DNA of 64,000 bases. Source: Pseudomonas sp. p1(2021b) (lineage in GTDB: Bacteria; Pseudomonadota; Gammaproteobacteria; Pseudomonadales; Pseudomonadaceae). Positions 7,853 through 17,038 of the stretch are shown piece after piece. A model generated the notes under the pieces. The model did not search any database, was not told the origin of the DNA, and worked only from the letters and a program-made list of their open reading frames with translations. The stretch lies in NCBI RefSeq assembly GCF_020151015.1, contig NZ_CP083746.1, positions 3,439,001 through 3,503,000 of the forward strand, written 5' to 3'. Made by a program: the position numbers and the translations under genes. Positions within the stretch are counted from its first letter, which is position 1, and each line of letters begins with the position of its first letter.

Positions 7853-8767
7853 TCACCTGGCCGGCCGCAGCGCCTTCCACACCTTGCCCACCCCACTCAC
7901 CACGGCCAGCACCACGGCCCCGGCCACCACGCCGGCCAGGCCATTGAGCACGCCACCGGTCAAGGCACCGCCGCGCCCTTCGCTGAACGCCTCGATGGCA
8001 TGATGCAGCGGCTCGATGCCATGCACCAGGATGCCGCCGCCAACCAGGAACATGGCCGCAGTGCCGATCACCGACAGGCTCTTCATCATGTAGGGCGCCG
8101 CGCGCAGGATGCCATTGCCCACCGCCCGGGCCAGCCCGGATGCCTTGGTGGTCAGCCACAGCCCCAAGTCGTCGAGCTTGACGATGCCACCCACCAGCCC
8201 ATACACCCCGATGGTCATCACCACGGCGATGCCCGAGAGCACGACGATCTGCTGCGTCAGCGGTGAATCGGCAACGATGCCCAGGGTGATGGCGATGATT
8301 TCGGCCGAGAGGATGAAGTCGGTGCGCACCGCGCCTTTGACCTTGTCCTTTTCATAAGCCACCAGGTCGATGTTCGGGTCGGCCAGGGCTTCGTTGTGCG
8401 CCGCGTGCTGCGTCGCATCCTCGGCCTTGCTGTGCAGGAACTTGTGCGCGAGCTTCTCGAAGCCTTCGTAGCACAGGAAGGCGCCACCGAGCATCAGCAG
8501 CGGGGTCACCGCCCAGGGTATGAACGCACTGATCAGCAAGGCCGCCGGCACCAGGATCGCCTTGTTGACCAACGAACCCTTGGCCACCGCCCAGACGACC
8601 GGCAGTTCCCGGTCGGCACGCACGCCTGTGACCTGCTGGGCATTGAGCGCCAGATCGTCGCCCAGCACGCCTGCGGTCTTCTTCGCCGCGACCTTGGTCA
8701 TCACCGAGACATCATCGAGCACCGTGGCGATGTCGTCGATCAATACCAGTAGACTGCTTCCTGCCAT
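7853..8767 (-). CDS. DUF808 family inner-membrane protein
   Basis: A 304-residue integral membrane protein of the DUF808/YedI family, whose biochemical function is unknown. It begins [20 protein letters not shown], the conserved family opening, followed by the conserved [16 protein letters not shown] segment (residues 25-40). Five or six hydrophobic segments follow, with glycine-rich ones near the end ([20 protein letters not shown]). It is transcribed away from the TetR regulator gene, leaving a 130-bp divergent spacer, so the regulator could act on it. Nothing in the sequence ties it to purine metabolism. Confidence 0.88.
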   Translation of the reverse strand: MAGSSLLVLIDDIATVLDDVSVMTKVAAKKTAGVLGDDLALNAQQVTGVRADRELPVVWAVAKGSLVNKAILVPAALLISAFIPWAVTPLLMLGGAFLCYEGFEKLAHKFLHSKAEDATQHAAHNEALADPNIDLVAYEKDKVKGAVRTDFILSAEIIAITLGIVADSPLTQQIVVLSGIAVVMTIGVYGLVGGIVKLDDLGLWLTTKASGLARAVGNGILRAAPYMMKSLSVIGTAAMFLVGGGILVHGIEPLHHAIEAFSEGRGGALTGGVLNGLAGVVAGAVVLAVVSGVGKVWKALRPAR

Positions 8768-8897
8768 GTTTGCGTGTTTCCAATGGGTTGAATGGGCCGA
8801 AGTCTAGCCCAAAGCGGCTGCCTTGAGCGCCCGTCAAGGCGGGTGCTACCATGCCGGACCCTCTTTAGAGGTGGCCAGACAAAGGAAGATTCCCGAC

Positions 8898-9509
8898 ATG
8901 AGCACCATTCGCGAGCGCAACAAGGAGCTGATCCTGCGCGCGGCCAGCGAAGAATTCGCCGACAAGGGCTTCGCCGCCACCAAGACCAGCGACATCGCCG
9001 CCAAGGCTGGCCTGCCCAAGCCGAACGTGTACTACTACTTCAAATCCAAGGAAAACCTCTACCGCGAGGTCCTGGAAAGCATCATCGCGCCGATCATGCA
9101 GGCTTCCACACCATTCAACGCCGACGGCGATCCCAAGGAGGTGCTCAGCGGCTACATCCGCTCGAAGATCCGCATCTCCCGCGACCTGCCCCATGCGTCG
9201 AAGGTGTTCGCCAGCGAGATCATGCATGGTGCCCCGCACCTGTCGCCCAACCAGGTGCAGCAGCTCAACGAGCAGGCGCGGCACAACATCGAGTGCATCC
9301 AGCGCTGGATCGAGCGCAAGCAGATCGCCCCGGTCGACCCGCACCACCTGATGTTCAGCATCTGGGCGGCGACCCAGACCTACGCCGACTTCGACTGGCA
9401 GATCTCGGTGATCACCGGCAAGGCCAAGCTGTCCGACACCGACTACGAAGCCGCGGCCGAGACCATCATCCGCCTGGTGCTCAAAGGCTGCGAGCCCGAG
9501 GCGGCCTGA
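8898..9509 (+). CDS. TetR-family regulator, RutR-like
   Basis: A 203-residue transcriptional repressor. Residues 1-60 form the TetR helix-turn-helix (AASEEFADKGFAATKTSDIA, then KPNVYYYFKSKENLY). The remainder resembles the RutR/YcdC-type ligand-binding domain (KVFASEIMHGAPHL, IWAATQTYADF), which in E. coli senses pyrimidines. The start at ATG 8898 is preceded by AAGGAAG. Possible targets are its divergent neighbour (DUF808) and the two TGACCA/TGGTCA-like palindromes before the NCS1 permease at 22.8 kb. The ligand is unknown. Confidence 0.88.
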   Translation: MSTIRERNKELILRAASEEFADKGFAATKTSDIAAKAGLPKPNVYYYFKSKENLYREVLESIIAPIMQASTPFNADGDPKEVLSGYIRSKIRISRDLPHASKVFASEIMHGAPHLSPNQVQQLNEQARHNIECIQRWIERKQIAPVDPHHLMFSIWAATQTYADFDWQISVITGKAKLSDTDYEAAAETIIRLVLKGCEPEAA

Positions 9510-9517
9510 TAAAAAGC

Positions 9518-9622
9518 GGGGCCGCTACGCAGCCCTTTCGCGGCACAAGGCCGCTCCTACAAGGATCATCGTTGAACCTGTAGGAGCGGCCTTGTGCCGC
9601 GAACGGGCCGCGCAGCGGCCCC
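9518..9622. repeat. Inverted REP doublet (105 bp) between convergent genes
   Basis: Outer arms GGGGCCGCT/AGCGGCCCC and inner arms TTCGCGGCACAAGGCCGCTC with its complement form one long hairpin. It separates the convergent tetR and glcG-like genes and could act as a bidirectional terminator. Confidence 0.85.
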
Positions 9623-9636
9623 AGGATTTCAGACGC

Positions 9637-10077
9637 TTACGCCACCACCCCGGCATCCGCCGTCAGCCCTACCTCCTCGATCGCACTGATCGCACACTGC
9701 TCGTCGATATCCGACGTATCGCCGCTGATCCCTACCGCACCCAGCACCTTGCCGTCCTGATCACGAATCAGCACACCACCCGGTGCCGGTACCACCGGGC
9801 GCTCGCCCAGGCCATTGAGCGCCGCGAAGAACGCCGGCCGTTGTTGCGAATCCAGCGCCAGCAGGCGCGAACCCTTGCCCAGGGCGACAGCCCCCCAGGC
9901 CTTGCCCATCGCTACCTGTGGGCGCAGCAAGCTGGCGCCGTCCTCGCGCTGCAGCGCGAGCAGGTGCCCACCGGCGTCCAGTACCGCCACCGTCAAGGGG
10001 GCGGCGTTGATCTTGCGACCGGCGTCCAGCGCGGCGTTCACCAGGCTGACAGCGACTTTCAGGGTCAATGCGTTCAT
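9637..10077 (-). CDS. GlcG/HbpS-family protein
   Basis: A 146-residue protein of the GlcG/HbpS (haem-degrading/haem-binding) family. Typical segments are VAVLDAGGHLLALQREDGA, MGKAWGAVALG, and the C-terminal PGGVLIRDQDGKVLGAVGISG followed by a (D/E)xxCA turn (DEQCAI). GlcG homologues are often next to glycolate or glyoxylate genes, and this one is divergent from gcl; its exact role is unknown. ATG 10077 follows AGAGGA. An upstream ATG-like extension was rejected because the family starts with this helix. Two TTGTATACAA palindromes lie in the shared spacer. Confidence 0.85.
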   Translation of the reverse strand: MNALTLKVAVSLVNAALDAGRKINAAPLTVAVLDAGGHLLALQREDGASLLRPQVAMGKAWGAVALGKGSRLLALDSQQRPAFFAALNGLGERPVVPAPGGVLIRDQDGKVLGAVGISGDTSDIDEQCAISAIEEVGLTADAGVVA

Positions 10078-10158
10078 GGAAAGGTCCTCTTCTTGTTGTG
10101 AGAAGCCCTGAGGGCAGTTGAAAACCGATACGACAATAGAACACAACGGCCAGATTTT

Positions 10159-10168
10159 TTGTATACAA
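10159..10168. promoter_or_regulatory. Operator-like palindrome TTGTATACAA (glcG-like side)
   Basis: A perfect 10-bp palindrome in an AT-rich context, 81 bp upstream of the glcG-like gene and 166 bp upstream of gcl. A second perfect palindrome, ATCGTGCACGAT, lies at 10181-10192. Confidence 0.6.
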
Positions 10169-10299
10169 TATTTTTAGACTATCGTGCACGATCAGACGAA
10201 ATACCTTTTTCACGGGCTTCCCGACGAAAGCCACTCCCACGGATGAAAATGGATTTGACCTGAGGCGTCGAGCGTGAATACACTCTGTCGCAAAGCAAG

Positions 10300-10309
10300 T
10301 TGTATACAA
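10300..10309. promoter_or_regulatory. Operator-like palindrome TTGTATACAA before gcl
   Basis: A perfect copy ending 25 bp before the gcl start codon, where bound protein could block transcription start or elongation. It pairs with the copy at 10159 in the same divergent region. Confidence 0.62.
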
Positions 10310-10334
10310 TTACAAAATCGATGAGGCACAAACC

Positions 10335-12110
10335 ATGAGCAAAATGAGAGCAATCGATGCAGCCGTTCTGGTCATGCGCCGTGAAGGTGTAGATACCGCG
10401 TTCGGCATCCCGGGGGCTGCCATCAACCCGCTGTACTCGGCCCTGAAGAAAGTCGGTGGCATCGATCACGTCCTCGCTCGCCACGTCGAAGGCGCTTCCC
10501 ACATGGCCGAGGGTTACACCCGCGCCAACCCGGGCAACATCGGTGTGTGCATCGGCACCTCCGGCCCTGCCGGTACCGACATGGTGACCGGTCTGTACAG
10601 CGCTTCGGCCGACTCCATCCCGATTCTCTGCATCACCGGCCAAGCGCCTCGTGCTCGCCTGCACAAGGAAGACTTCCAGGCCGTCGACATCACCAATATC
10701 GTCAAGCCGGTCACCAAGTGGGCCACCACCGTCCTGGAGCCGGGCCAGGTGCCCTACGCCTTCCAGAAGGCCTTCTATGAAATGCGCACCGGCCGCCCAG
10801 GTCCTGTGCTGATCGACCTGCCGTTCGACGTGCAGATGGCCGAGATCGAATTCGACATCGACGCCTACGAGCCGCTGCCGGTGCACAAGCCAGCCGCCAA
10901 CCGTGTCCAGGCTGAAAAAGCCCTGGCCATGCTCAACGAAGCCGAGCGTCCGCTGATCGTTTCCGGCGGCGGCGTGATCAACGCCGATGCCAGCGAAAAA
11001 CTGGTCGAGTTCGCCGAACTGACCGGCGTACCGGTCATCCCGACCCTGATGGGCTGGGGCACCATCCCGGACGATCACCCGCAGATGGTCGGCATGGTCG
11101 GCCTGCAGACTTCGCACCGCTACGGCAACGCCACCCTGCTCAAGTCCGACCTGGTGTTCGGTATCGGTAACCGTTGGGCCAACCGTCACACCGGCTCCGT
11201 CGACGTCTACACCGAAGGCCGCAAGTTCGTTCACGTGGACATCGAACCGACCCAGATCGGCCGTGTGTTCACCCCGGACCTGGGTATCGTTTCCGACGCA
11301 GGCGCGGCACTGGACGCGTTCCTGGAAGTGGCCCGCGAATGGAAAGCCGCCGGCAAGCTCAAGTGCCGCCGCGAGTGGCTGGAAGACTGCCAGCAGCGCA
11401 AGTCGAGCCTGCAGCGCAAGACCCACTTCGACAACGTGCCGGTCAAACCGCAGCGCGTCTACGAAGAAATGAACCAGGTCTTCGGCAAGGACACCTGCTA
11501 CGTCAGCACCATCGGCCTGTCGCAGATCGCCGGTGCCCAGTTCCTGCACGTGTACAAGCCGCGCCACTGGATCAACTGCGGCCAGGCCGGCCCGCTGGGC
11601 TGGACCATTCCGGCTGCCCTGGGTGTGGTCAAGGCCGACCCCAAGCGCAAGGTCGTCGCGCTGTCCGGTGACTACGACTTCCAGTTCATGATCGAAGAGC
11701 TGGCCGTGGGCGCGCAGTTCAACCTGCCATACGTCCACGTCCTGGTGAACAACGCCTACCTCGGCCTGATCCGCCAGGCCCAGCGTGGCTTCGACATGGA
11801 TTACTGTGTACAACTGGCGTTCGAGAACATCAACGCCACCGAAGCCAACAACTACGGCGTCGATCACGTGGCCGTGGTCGAGGGCCTGGGCTGCAAGGCA
11901 CTGCGTGTGTTCGAGCCGGCTGAAATCGCCCCTGCCCTGCTCAAGGCGCAGAAGATGGCCGAAGAGTTCCGCGTGCCGGTGGTGGTCGAAGTGATCCTCG
12001 AGCGCGTGACCAACATTTCCATGGGTACCGAGATCAACGCGGTCAACGAGTTCGAAGACCTCGCCCTGGTCGGCAACGACGCGCCTACCGCGATCTCGAT
12101 GCTGGACTGA
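10335..12110 (+). CDS. gcl: Glyoxylate carboligase (tartronate-semialdehyde synthase)
   Basis: Thiamine-diphosphate enzyme joining two glyoxylates into tartronate semialdehyde plus CO2. It has 591 residues, the usual length. It carries Val51 (in [13 protein letters not shown]) at the position where almost all other ThDP enzymes have the catalytic Glu, the defining feature of Gcl. The ThDP/Mg motif runs from [12 protein letters not shown] to [10 protein letters not shown]. It also has a FAD-type central domain, as in acetohydroxyacid synthases. It is first in the gcl-hyi-glxR-ttuD-pyk run and uses the glyoxylate released by AllA. Operator-like TTGTATACAA lies just upstream. Confidence 0.97.
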   Translation: MSKMRAIDAAVLVMRREGVDTAFGIPGAAINPLYSALKKVGGIDHVLARHVEGASHMAEGYTRANPGNIGVCIGTSGPAGTDMVTGLYSASADSIPILCITGQAPRARLHKEDFQAVDITNIVKPVTKWATTVLEPGQVPYAFQKAFYEMRTGRPGPVLIDLPFDVQMAEIEFDIDAYEPLPVHKPAANRVQAEKALAMLNEAERPLIVSGGGVINADASEKLVEFAELTGVPVIPTLMGWGTIPDDHPQMVGMVGLQTSHRYGNATLLKSDLVFGIGNRWANRHTGSVDVYTEGRKFVHVDIEPTQIGRVFTPDLGIVSDAGAALDAFLEVAREWKAAGKLKCRREWLEDCQQRKSSLQRKTHFDNVPVKPQRVYEEMNQVFGKDTCYVSTIGLSQIAGAQFLHVYKPRHWINCGQAGPLGWTIPAALGVVKADPKRKVVALSGDYDFQFMIEELAVGAQFNLPYVHVLVNNAYLGLIRQAQRGFDMDYCVQLAFENINATEANNYGVDHVAVVEGLGCKALRVFEPAEIAPALLKAQKMAEEFRVPVVVEVILERVTNISMGTEINAVNEFEDLALVGNDAPTAISMLD

Positions 12111-12167
12111 CCGCCTGACGCCCCCGCGCCGGCTGTGCCGGGGGCCTTCATCTGCAAGGAGACAACC

Positions 12168-12950
12168 ATGCCTCGCTTCGCTGCCAACCTGTCCATGCTG
12201 TTCACCGAGCAGGACTTCCTGGCCCGCTTCAAGGCCGCCGCCGACGCTGGTTTCAGCGGTGTCGAATACCTCTTCCCGTACGATTTCAGCGCCGCCGAGA
12301 TCAAGCAGCAGCTCGATGCCCATGGCCTGACCCAGGTGCTGTTCAACCTGCCGGCCGGTGACTGGGGCAAGGGCGAGCGCGGCATCGCCTGCCACCCCGA
12401 GCGCGTCGAGGAATTCCGCGCAGGTGTCGACAAGGCCATCGAATACGCCAAGGTCCTGGGCAACACCCAGGTCAATTGCCTGGCCGGTATCCGCCCGCAA
12501 GGCCCGGACTGCGCCACCGTGCGCAAGACCTTCGTCGACAACCTCAAGTACGCCGCCGACAAGCTCAAGGCTGCAGGTATCCGCCTGGTCATGGAAATGA
12601 TCAATACCCGTGACATCCCAGGCTTCTACCTGAACACCACCAAACAGGCCCTGGAGATCCAGGCCGAAGTCGGCAGCGACAACCTGTTCCTGCAATACGA
12701 CATCTACCACATGCAGATCATGGAAGGTGACCTGGCTCGTACCATGGAAGCCAACCTGAAGCTGATCAACCACATCCAGCTGGCCGACAACCCCGGCCGC
12801 AACGAACCAGGCACCGGCGAGATCAACTATCGCTTCCTGTTCGAGCACCTGGACCGCATCGGCTACCAGGGCTGGGTGGGCGCGGAATACAAGCCGCTGA
12901 CCACCACCGAAGCAGGCCTGGGCTGGCTGAAGACCCATAACGCAATCTAA
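12168..12950 (+). CDS. hyi: Hydroxypyruvate isomerase
   Basis: Interconverts hydroxypyruvate and tartronate semialdehyde. It is a TIM-barrel protein of the Hyi/xylose-isomerase-like family, 260 residues. Metal-site segments are visible: LVMEMIN (Glu near 143), FLQYDIYHMQIMEGD, and GWVGAEYKP near the C-terminus. ATG 12168 follows a good AAGGAGA. It lies 57 bp after gcl and is separated from glxR by an inverted REP doublet, which may lower downstream mRNA level or stabilise gcl-hyi message. Confidence 0.95.
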   Translation: MPRFAANLSMLFTEQDFLARFKAAADAGFSGVEYLFPYDFSAAEIKQQLDAHGLTQVLFNLPAGDWGKGERGIACHPERVEEFRAGVDKAIEYAKVLGNTQVNCLAGIRPQGPDCATVRKTFVDNLKYAADKLKAAGIRLVMEMINTRDIPGFYLNTTKQALEIQAEVGSDNLFLQYDIYHMQIMEGDLARTMEANLKLINHIQLADNPGRNEPGTGEINYRFLFEHLDRIGYQGWVGAEYKPLTTTEAGLGWLKTHNAI

Positions 12951-12964
12951 AGATTGAACACCGA

Positions 12965-13042
12965 CCTGTAGGAGCGGGCTTGTCCCGCCATTGCGATGGC
13001 GACCTCAGCGCCGCCATCGCGGGACAAGCCCGCTCCTACAGG
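12965..13042. repeat. Inverted REP doublet inside the gcl operon
   Basis: Perfect 24-base arms (beginning CCTGTAGGAGCGGGCTTGTC, ending in its complement) flank a GATGGC/GCCATC inner stem. It lies between hyi and glxR and ends 32 bp before the glxR start. Confidence 0.88.
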
Positions 13043-13074
13043 ATCCGCGAACAAATACAACGAGGCACATTGTC

Positions 13075-13968
13075 ATGGCTAAAATCGGTTTCATCGGCAC
13101 CGGCATCATGGGCAAACCAATGGCCCAGAACCTGCAAAAGGCAGGTCACAGCCTGTTCGTTTCCACTCACCACGACGCCGCCCCGGCCGACCTGGTCGCC
13201 GCTGGCGCCGTCGCCCTGGCCAACCCGAAGGAAGTGGCCCAGGAAGCCGAATTCATCATCGTCATGGTCCCGGATACCCCGCAGGTAGAAGCGGTCCTGT
13301 TCGGTGAGAATGGCGTGGCCGAAGGCGTCGGCCCGAACAAGGTGGTGATCGACATGAGCTCGATCTCCCCTACCGCGACCAAGGCCTTCGCCGAGAAGAT
13401 CAAGGCCACCGGCGCTGCCTACCTGGACGCCCCGGTGTCCGGCGGCGAAGTCGGCGCCAAGGCCGGCACCCTGAGCATCATGGTCGGTGGCTGCCCGAAA
13501 GCCTTCGAGCGCGCCCTGCCGCTGTTCGAAGCCATGGGCAAGAACATCACCCGCGTCGGTGGCAACGGTGACGGCCAGACCGCCAAGGTCGCCAACCAGA
13601 TCATCGTCGCCCTGAACATCCAGGCCGTCGGCGAAGCCCTGCTGTTCGCTGCCAAGAACGGCGCAGACCCAGCCAAGGTACGTGAAGCGCTGATGGGCGG
13701 CTTCGCCTCCTCGAAGATCCTCGAAGTGCACGCCGAGCGCATGATCAAGGGCACCTTCGACCCAGGCTTCCGCATCAACCTGCACCAGAAGGACCTGAAC
13801 CTGGCCCTGCAAGGCGCCAAGGAGCTGGGCATCAACCTGCCCAACACCTCCAACGCCCAGCAAGTGTTCAGCACCTGCGTCGCCCTGGGCGGCGGCAATT
13901 GGGACCACTCGGCGCTGATCAAAGGCCTGGAGCACATGGCCAACTTCTCGATCCGCGACGACAAGTGA
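13075..13968 (+). CDS. glxR: 2-hydroxy-3-oxopropionate (tartronate semialdehyde) reductase
   Basis: Reduces tartronate semialdehyde to D-glycerate using NAD(P)H. The 297-residue beta-hydroxyacid dehydrogenase has the N-terminal GFIGTGIMGKPMAQNL nucleotide-binding motif, the substrate motif DAPVSGGEVGAKAGTLSIMV, and the catalytic Lys in KVANQIIVALN (about residue 170). ATG 13075 was chosen; the longer frame upstream runs through the REP hairpin. It is third in the glyoxylate run, after hyi and before the kinase gene. Confidence 0.96.
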   Translation: MAKIGFIGTGIMGKPMAQNLQKAGHSLFVSTHHDAAPADLVAAGAVALANPKEVAQEAEFIIVMVPDTPQVEAVLFGENGVAEGVGPNKVVIDMSSISPTATKAFAEKIKATGAAYLDAPVSGGEVGAKAGTLSIMVGGCPKAFERALPLFEAMGKNITRVGGNGDGQTAKVANQIIVALNIQAVGEALLFAAKNGADPAKVREALMGGFASSKILEVHAERMIKGTFDPGFRINLHQKDLNLALQGAKELGINLPNTSNAQQVFSTCVALGGGNWDHSALIKGLEHMANFSIRDDK

Positions 13969-13990
13969 CAAGGGGCTGCCTTGCAGCCTA

Positions 13991-14062
13991 ATCGCCCGGC
14001 AAGCCGGCTCCCACCAGCCCGAAGTACTCCACTGTACCTGTGGGAGCCGGCTTGCCGGCGAT
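13991..14062. repeat. Inverted REP doublet after glxR
   Basis: Arms ATCGCCCGGCAAGCCGGCTC and TGGGAGCCGGCTTGCCGGCG flank a short spacer. This is a variant REP core (GCCGGC) compared with the GCGGG type elsewhere. Confidence 0.82.
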
Positions 14063-14119
14063 GAAATCCACACCGTTGGACCTGCGACCACAGGCTCAAC
14101 GGTGACACCGAGCAACACC

Positions 14120-14163
14120 CGCCCCTGGTTCGGCCTGCACGGAGGCAGTTCCAGGGGCGTTTT
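14120..14163 (+). terminator. Intrinsic-terminator-like hairpin before ttuD
   Basis: CGCCCCTGG/CCAGGGGCG is a 9-bp stem with an inner GCCT/AGGC stem, directly followed by TTTT. It lies 37 bp before the ttuD start, so it could end the gcl-glxR message or attenuate ttuD-pyk. Confidence 0.65.
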
Positions 14164-14199
14164 CGATTCTGCAGAACAATAAGATTTTGGGAGCCTGCC

Positions 14200-15474
14200 A
14201 TGTCGGTCGATCCACAAAGAATTCTCCGCGAGCTGTTCGATACGGCCATCGCCGCCGCTCACCCTCGCCAGGTCCTGGAACCCCACCTGCCCGCCGACCG
14301 CAGCGGCCGCGTCATCGTCATCGGCGCCGGCAAGGCCGCCGCAGCCATGGCCGAGGTGGTCGAGAAGAGCTGGCAAGGCGAAGTGTCCGGCCTGGTCGTG
14401 ACCCGCTACGGCCATGGCGCCAATTGCCAGAAGATCGAAGTGGTCGAAGCCGCCCACCCGGTCCCCGATGCCGCCGGCCTGGCCGTGGCCAAGCGCGTGC
14501 TGGAACTGGTCAGCAACCTCACTGAAGACGACCGGGTGATCTTCCTGCTCTCCGGCGGCGGCTCGGCCCTGCTGGCCCTGCCTGCCGAAGGCCTGACCCT
14601 GGCCGACAAGCAACAGATCAACAAGGCCCTGCTCAAGTCCGGCGCCACCATCGGCGAGATGAACTGCGTGCGCAAGCACCTCTCGGCGATCAAGGGCGGC
14701 CGCCTGGCCAAGGCCTGCTGGCCGGCGACGGTCTACACCTATGCCATCTCCGATGTCCCTGGGGACCTGGCCACCGTCATCGCCTCTGGCCCCACCGTGG
14801 CCGACCCGAGCACCTCGGCCGATGCCCTGGCCATTCTCAAGCGCTACGACATCGAAGCGCCCAAGGCCGTCATCGACTGGCTCAACAACCCCGCCTCGGA
14901 AACCGTCAAGGCCGACGACCCAGCCCTGGCTCGCAGCCACTTCAAGTTGATCGCCAAGCCCCAGCAGTCGCTCGAGGCCGCGGCCGTCAAGGCCCGCCAG
15001 GCGGGCTTCAGCCCGCTGATCCTGGGCGACCTGGAAGGTGAGTCGCGCGAAGTGGCCAAGGTGCATGCCGGTATCGCGCGGCAGATCGTGCTGCACGGCC
15101 AGCCGCTCAAGGCGCCTTGCATCATCCTGTCCGGCGGCGAGACCACGGTCACCGTGCGCGGCAACGGCCGTGGCGGGCGCAACGCCGAGTTCCTGCTCAG
15201 CCTGACCGAAAACCTCAAGGGCCTGCCGGGTGTCTACGCCCTGGCCGGGGACACCGACGGCATCGACGGCTCCGAGGAGAACGCCGGCGCCATCATGACC
15301 CCGCAAAGCTACGCCAACGCCGAGGCCCTGGGCCTGTCGGCCTCGGACGAGCTGGACAACAACAACGGCTATGGCTACTTCGCCGCACTGGATGCGCTGA
15401 TCGTCACCGAGCCGACCCGCACCAACGTCAACGACTTCCGTGCCATCCTGATCCTCGAGACTCAGCCATCATGA
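14200..15474 (+). CDS. ttuD: Glycerate 2-kinase (GK-II/MOFRL; TtuD, 'hydroxypyruvate reductase')
   Basis: A 424-residue GK-II/MOFRL-type glycerate kinase, expected to phosphorylate D-glycerate to 2-phosphoglycerate. TtuD homologues are often labelled hydroxypyruvate reductase, but the sequence has no dinucleotide-binding fold of that type. It shows RVIVIGAGKAAAAMAE, the glycine loop FLLSGGGSALLALP (about 113-126), and the C-terminal MOFRL segment LSGGETTVTVRGNGRGGRN followed by AGDTDGIDG. The last four bases overlap the pyk start (ATGA), so kinase and pyruvate kinase are co-translated. This fits a glycerate to 2PG to PEP to pyruvate route. Confidence 0.92.
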   Translation: MSVDPQRILRELFDTAIAAAHPRQVLEPHLPADRSGRVIVIGAGKAAAAMAEVVEKSWQGEVSGLVVTRYGHGANCQKIEVVEAAHPVPDAAGLAVAKRVLELVSNLTEDDRVIFLLSGGGSALLALPAEGLTLADKQQINKALLKSGATIGEMNCVRKHLSAIKGGRLAKACWPATVYTYAISDVPGDLATVIASGPTVADPSTSADALAILKRYDIEAPKAVIDWLNNPASETVKADDPALARSHFKLIAKPQQSLEAAAVKARQAGFSPLILGDLEGESREVAKVHAGIARQIVLHGQPLKAPCIILSGGETTVTVRGNGRGGRNAEFLLSLTENLKGLPGVYALAGDTDGIDGSEENAGAIMTPQSYANAEALGLSASDELDNNNGYGYFAALDALIVTEPTRTNVNDFRAILILETQPS

Positions 15475-16886
15475 CGCCAGACAAGAAAGTCAAAATCCTC
15501 GCAACCCTGGGCCCTGCGATCAAAGGCGTCGACGATATCCGCCAACTGGTCGAGGCCGGCGTGAACATCTTCCGCCTGAACTTCAGCCATGGCGAGCACG
15601 CCGACCATGCCCTGCGCTACCAGTGGATCCGCGAAGTGGAGCAACAGCTGAATTATCCGCTGGGCATCCTCATGGACCTGCAAGGGCCCAAACTGCGCGT
15701 CGGCCGTTTCGCCGACGGCAAGGTGCAACTGCAACGCGGCCAGGCCCTGCGCCTGGACCTGGACACCACCCCGGGCGACAGCCGCCGGGTCAACCTGCCC
15801 CACCCCGAGATCATCGCTGCGCTGGAACCGGGCATGGACCTGCTGCTCGATGACGGCAAGCTGCGCCTGCGGGTGACCGCCAAGCACAGCGACGCCATCG
15901 ACACCGAGGTGGTGGCCGGCGGCGAGCTGTCCGACCGCAAGGGTGTGAACGTGCCCCAGGCCGTGCTCGACCTCAGCCCGCTGACCGAGAAAGACCGCCG
16001 CGACCTGGCCTTCGGCCTGGACCTGGGCGTGGACTGGGTGGCCCTGTCGTTCGTCCAGCGCCCGGAAGACATCGTCGAAGCCCGCCAACTGATCGGCGAA
16101 CGCGCCTACCTGATGGCCAAGATCGAGAAGCCGTCAGCGGTCGAGCAGCTGCAGGCGATCGCCGAGCTGTCCGACGCGATCATGGTCGCCCGTGGCGACC
16201 TGGGCGTGGAAGTGCCGGCCGAAAGCGTGCCGCAGATCCAGAAACGCATCATCGGCACCTGCCGCCAGCTGGGCAAACCCGTGGTGGTGGCGACCCAGAT
16301 GCTCGAGTCGATGCGCTTCTCCCCTGCCCCGACCCGCGCCGAGGTCACCGACGTGGCCAACGCCGTGGCCGAAGGCACCGACGCCGTCATGCTGTCGGCC
16401 GAGACCGCCTCGGGCGACTACCCGCTCGAAGCCGTGCAGATGATGAGCAAGATCATCCGCCAGGTGGAGAACGGCCCGGACTACCAGGCCCAGCTCGACG
16501 TCGGCCGTCCCAAGGCCGAAGCCACGGTGTCGGACGCCATCAGCTGCGCGATTCGCCGCATCAGTGGCATCCTGCCGGTGGCCGTGCTGGTCAACTACAG
16601 CGAGTCGGGTTCCTCGACCCTGCGCGCTGCCCGCGAACGGCCACGTGCACCGATCCTCAACCTGACGCCGAACCTCTCCACTGCCCGCCGCCTGAGCGTG
16701 ACCTGGGGCGTGCACTCGGTGGTCAACGATCGTCTGCGCCAGGTCGATGAGGTCGTTTCCACTGCGCTGGAAATTGCCCAGGCGCAAGGCATGGCCAGCC
16801 GTGGCGACACGCTGCTGATCACCGCCGGTGTGCCTTTCGGCAAGCCAGGGACGACTAATACGCTGCGGATCGAGACCTTGGTCTGA
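15471..16886 (+). CDS. pyk: Pyruvate kinase
   Basis: Converts phosphoenolpyruvate and ADP to pyruvate and ATP. The 471-residue protein has KILATLGPA and the substrate Arg region FRLNFSHG at the N-terminus, the active-site signature MAKIEKPSAVEQL, then IMVARGDLGVEVP and the LSAETASGDYP segment. It starts inside the ttuD stop codon. Being in the glyoxylate operon, it is probably the isozyme that finishes glyoxylate/ureide carbon flow rather than the main glycolytic form; that is inference. Confidence 0.96.
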   Translation: MTPDKKVKILATLGPAIKGVDDIRQLVEAGVNIFRLNFSHGEHADHALRYQWIREVEQQLNYPLGILMDLQGPKLRVGRFADGKVQLQRGQALRLDLDTTPGDSRRVNLPHPEIIAALEPGMDLLLDDGKLRLRVTAKHSDAIDTEVVAGGELSDRKGVNVPQAVLDLSPLTEKDRRDLAFGLDLGVDWVALSFVQRPEDIVEARQLIGERAYLMAKIEKPSAVEQLQAIAELSDAIMVARGDLGVEVPAESVPQIQKRIIGTCRQLGKPVVVATQMLESMRFSPAPTRAEVTDVANAVAEGTDAVMLSAETASGDYPLEAVQMMSKIIRQVENGPDYQAQLDVGRPKAEATVSDAISCAIRRISGILPVAVLVNYSESGSSTLRAARERPRAPILNLTPNLSTARRLSVTWGVHSVVNDRLRQVDEVVSTALEIAQAQGMASRGDTLLITAGVPFGKPGTTNTLRIETLV

Positions 16887-16888
16887 AC

Positions 16889-16942
16889 GGCAGGGCAAGC
16901 CCGCTCCCACAGCACGTCCCTGTAGGAGCGGGCTTGTCCCGC
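16889..16942. repeat. Inverted REP doublet after pyk
   Basis: GGCAGGGCAAGCCCGCTCCC faces TGTAGGAGCGGGCTTGTCCC just past the pyk stop codon. Confidence 0.8.
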
Positions 16943-17038
16943 GATCGGAGGGCAACGCCCTCCCTGTACACGATAACGGCGGACAACCCGAGGCCCGAAG
17001 AGGCCCACCGCGCTTCCATCCACCTTCCCGACTGCCCC

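Noticed and set aside
10179..12938. 919-residue minus-strand open frame
   Set aside because: It is the antisense shadow of gcl and hyi, with low-complexity composition (Gly, His, Gln, Asp) typical of GC-rich mirror frames and no recognisable domain.
13036..15306. 756-residue minus-strand open frame
   Set aside because: Antisense to glxR and ttuD, with mirror-frame composition and no initiation signals.
14200..15474. Hydroxypyruvate reductase activity for TtuD
   Set aside because: The sequence has the MOFRL/GK-II kinase features and no NAD(P)-binding motif, so glycerate 2-kinase is the better call.
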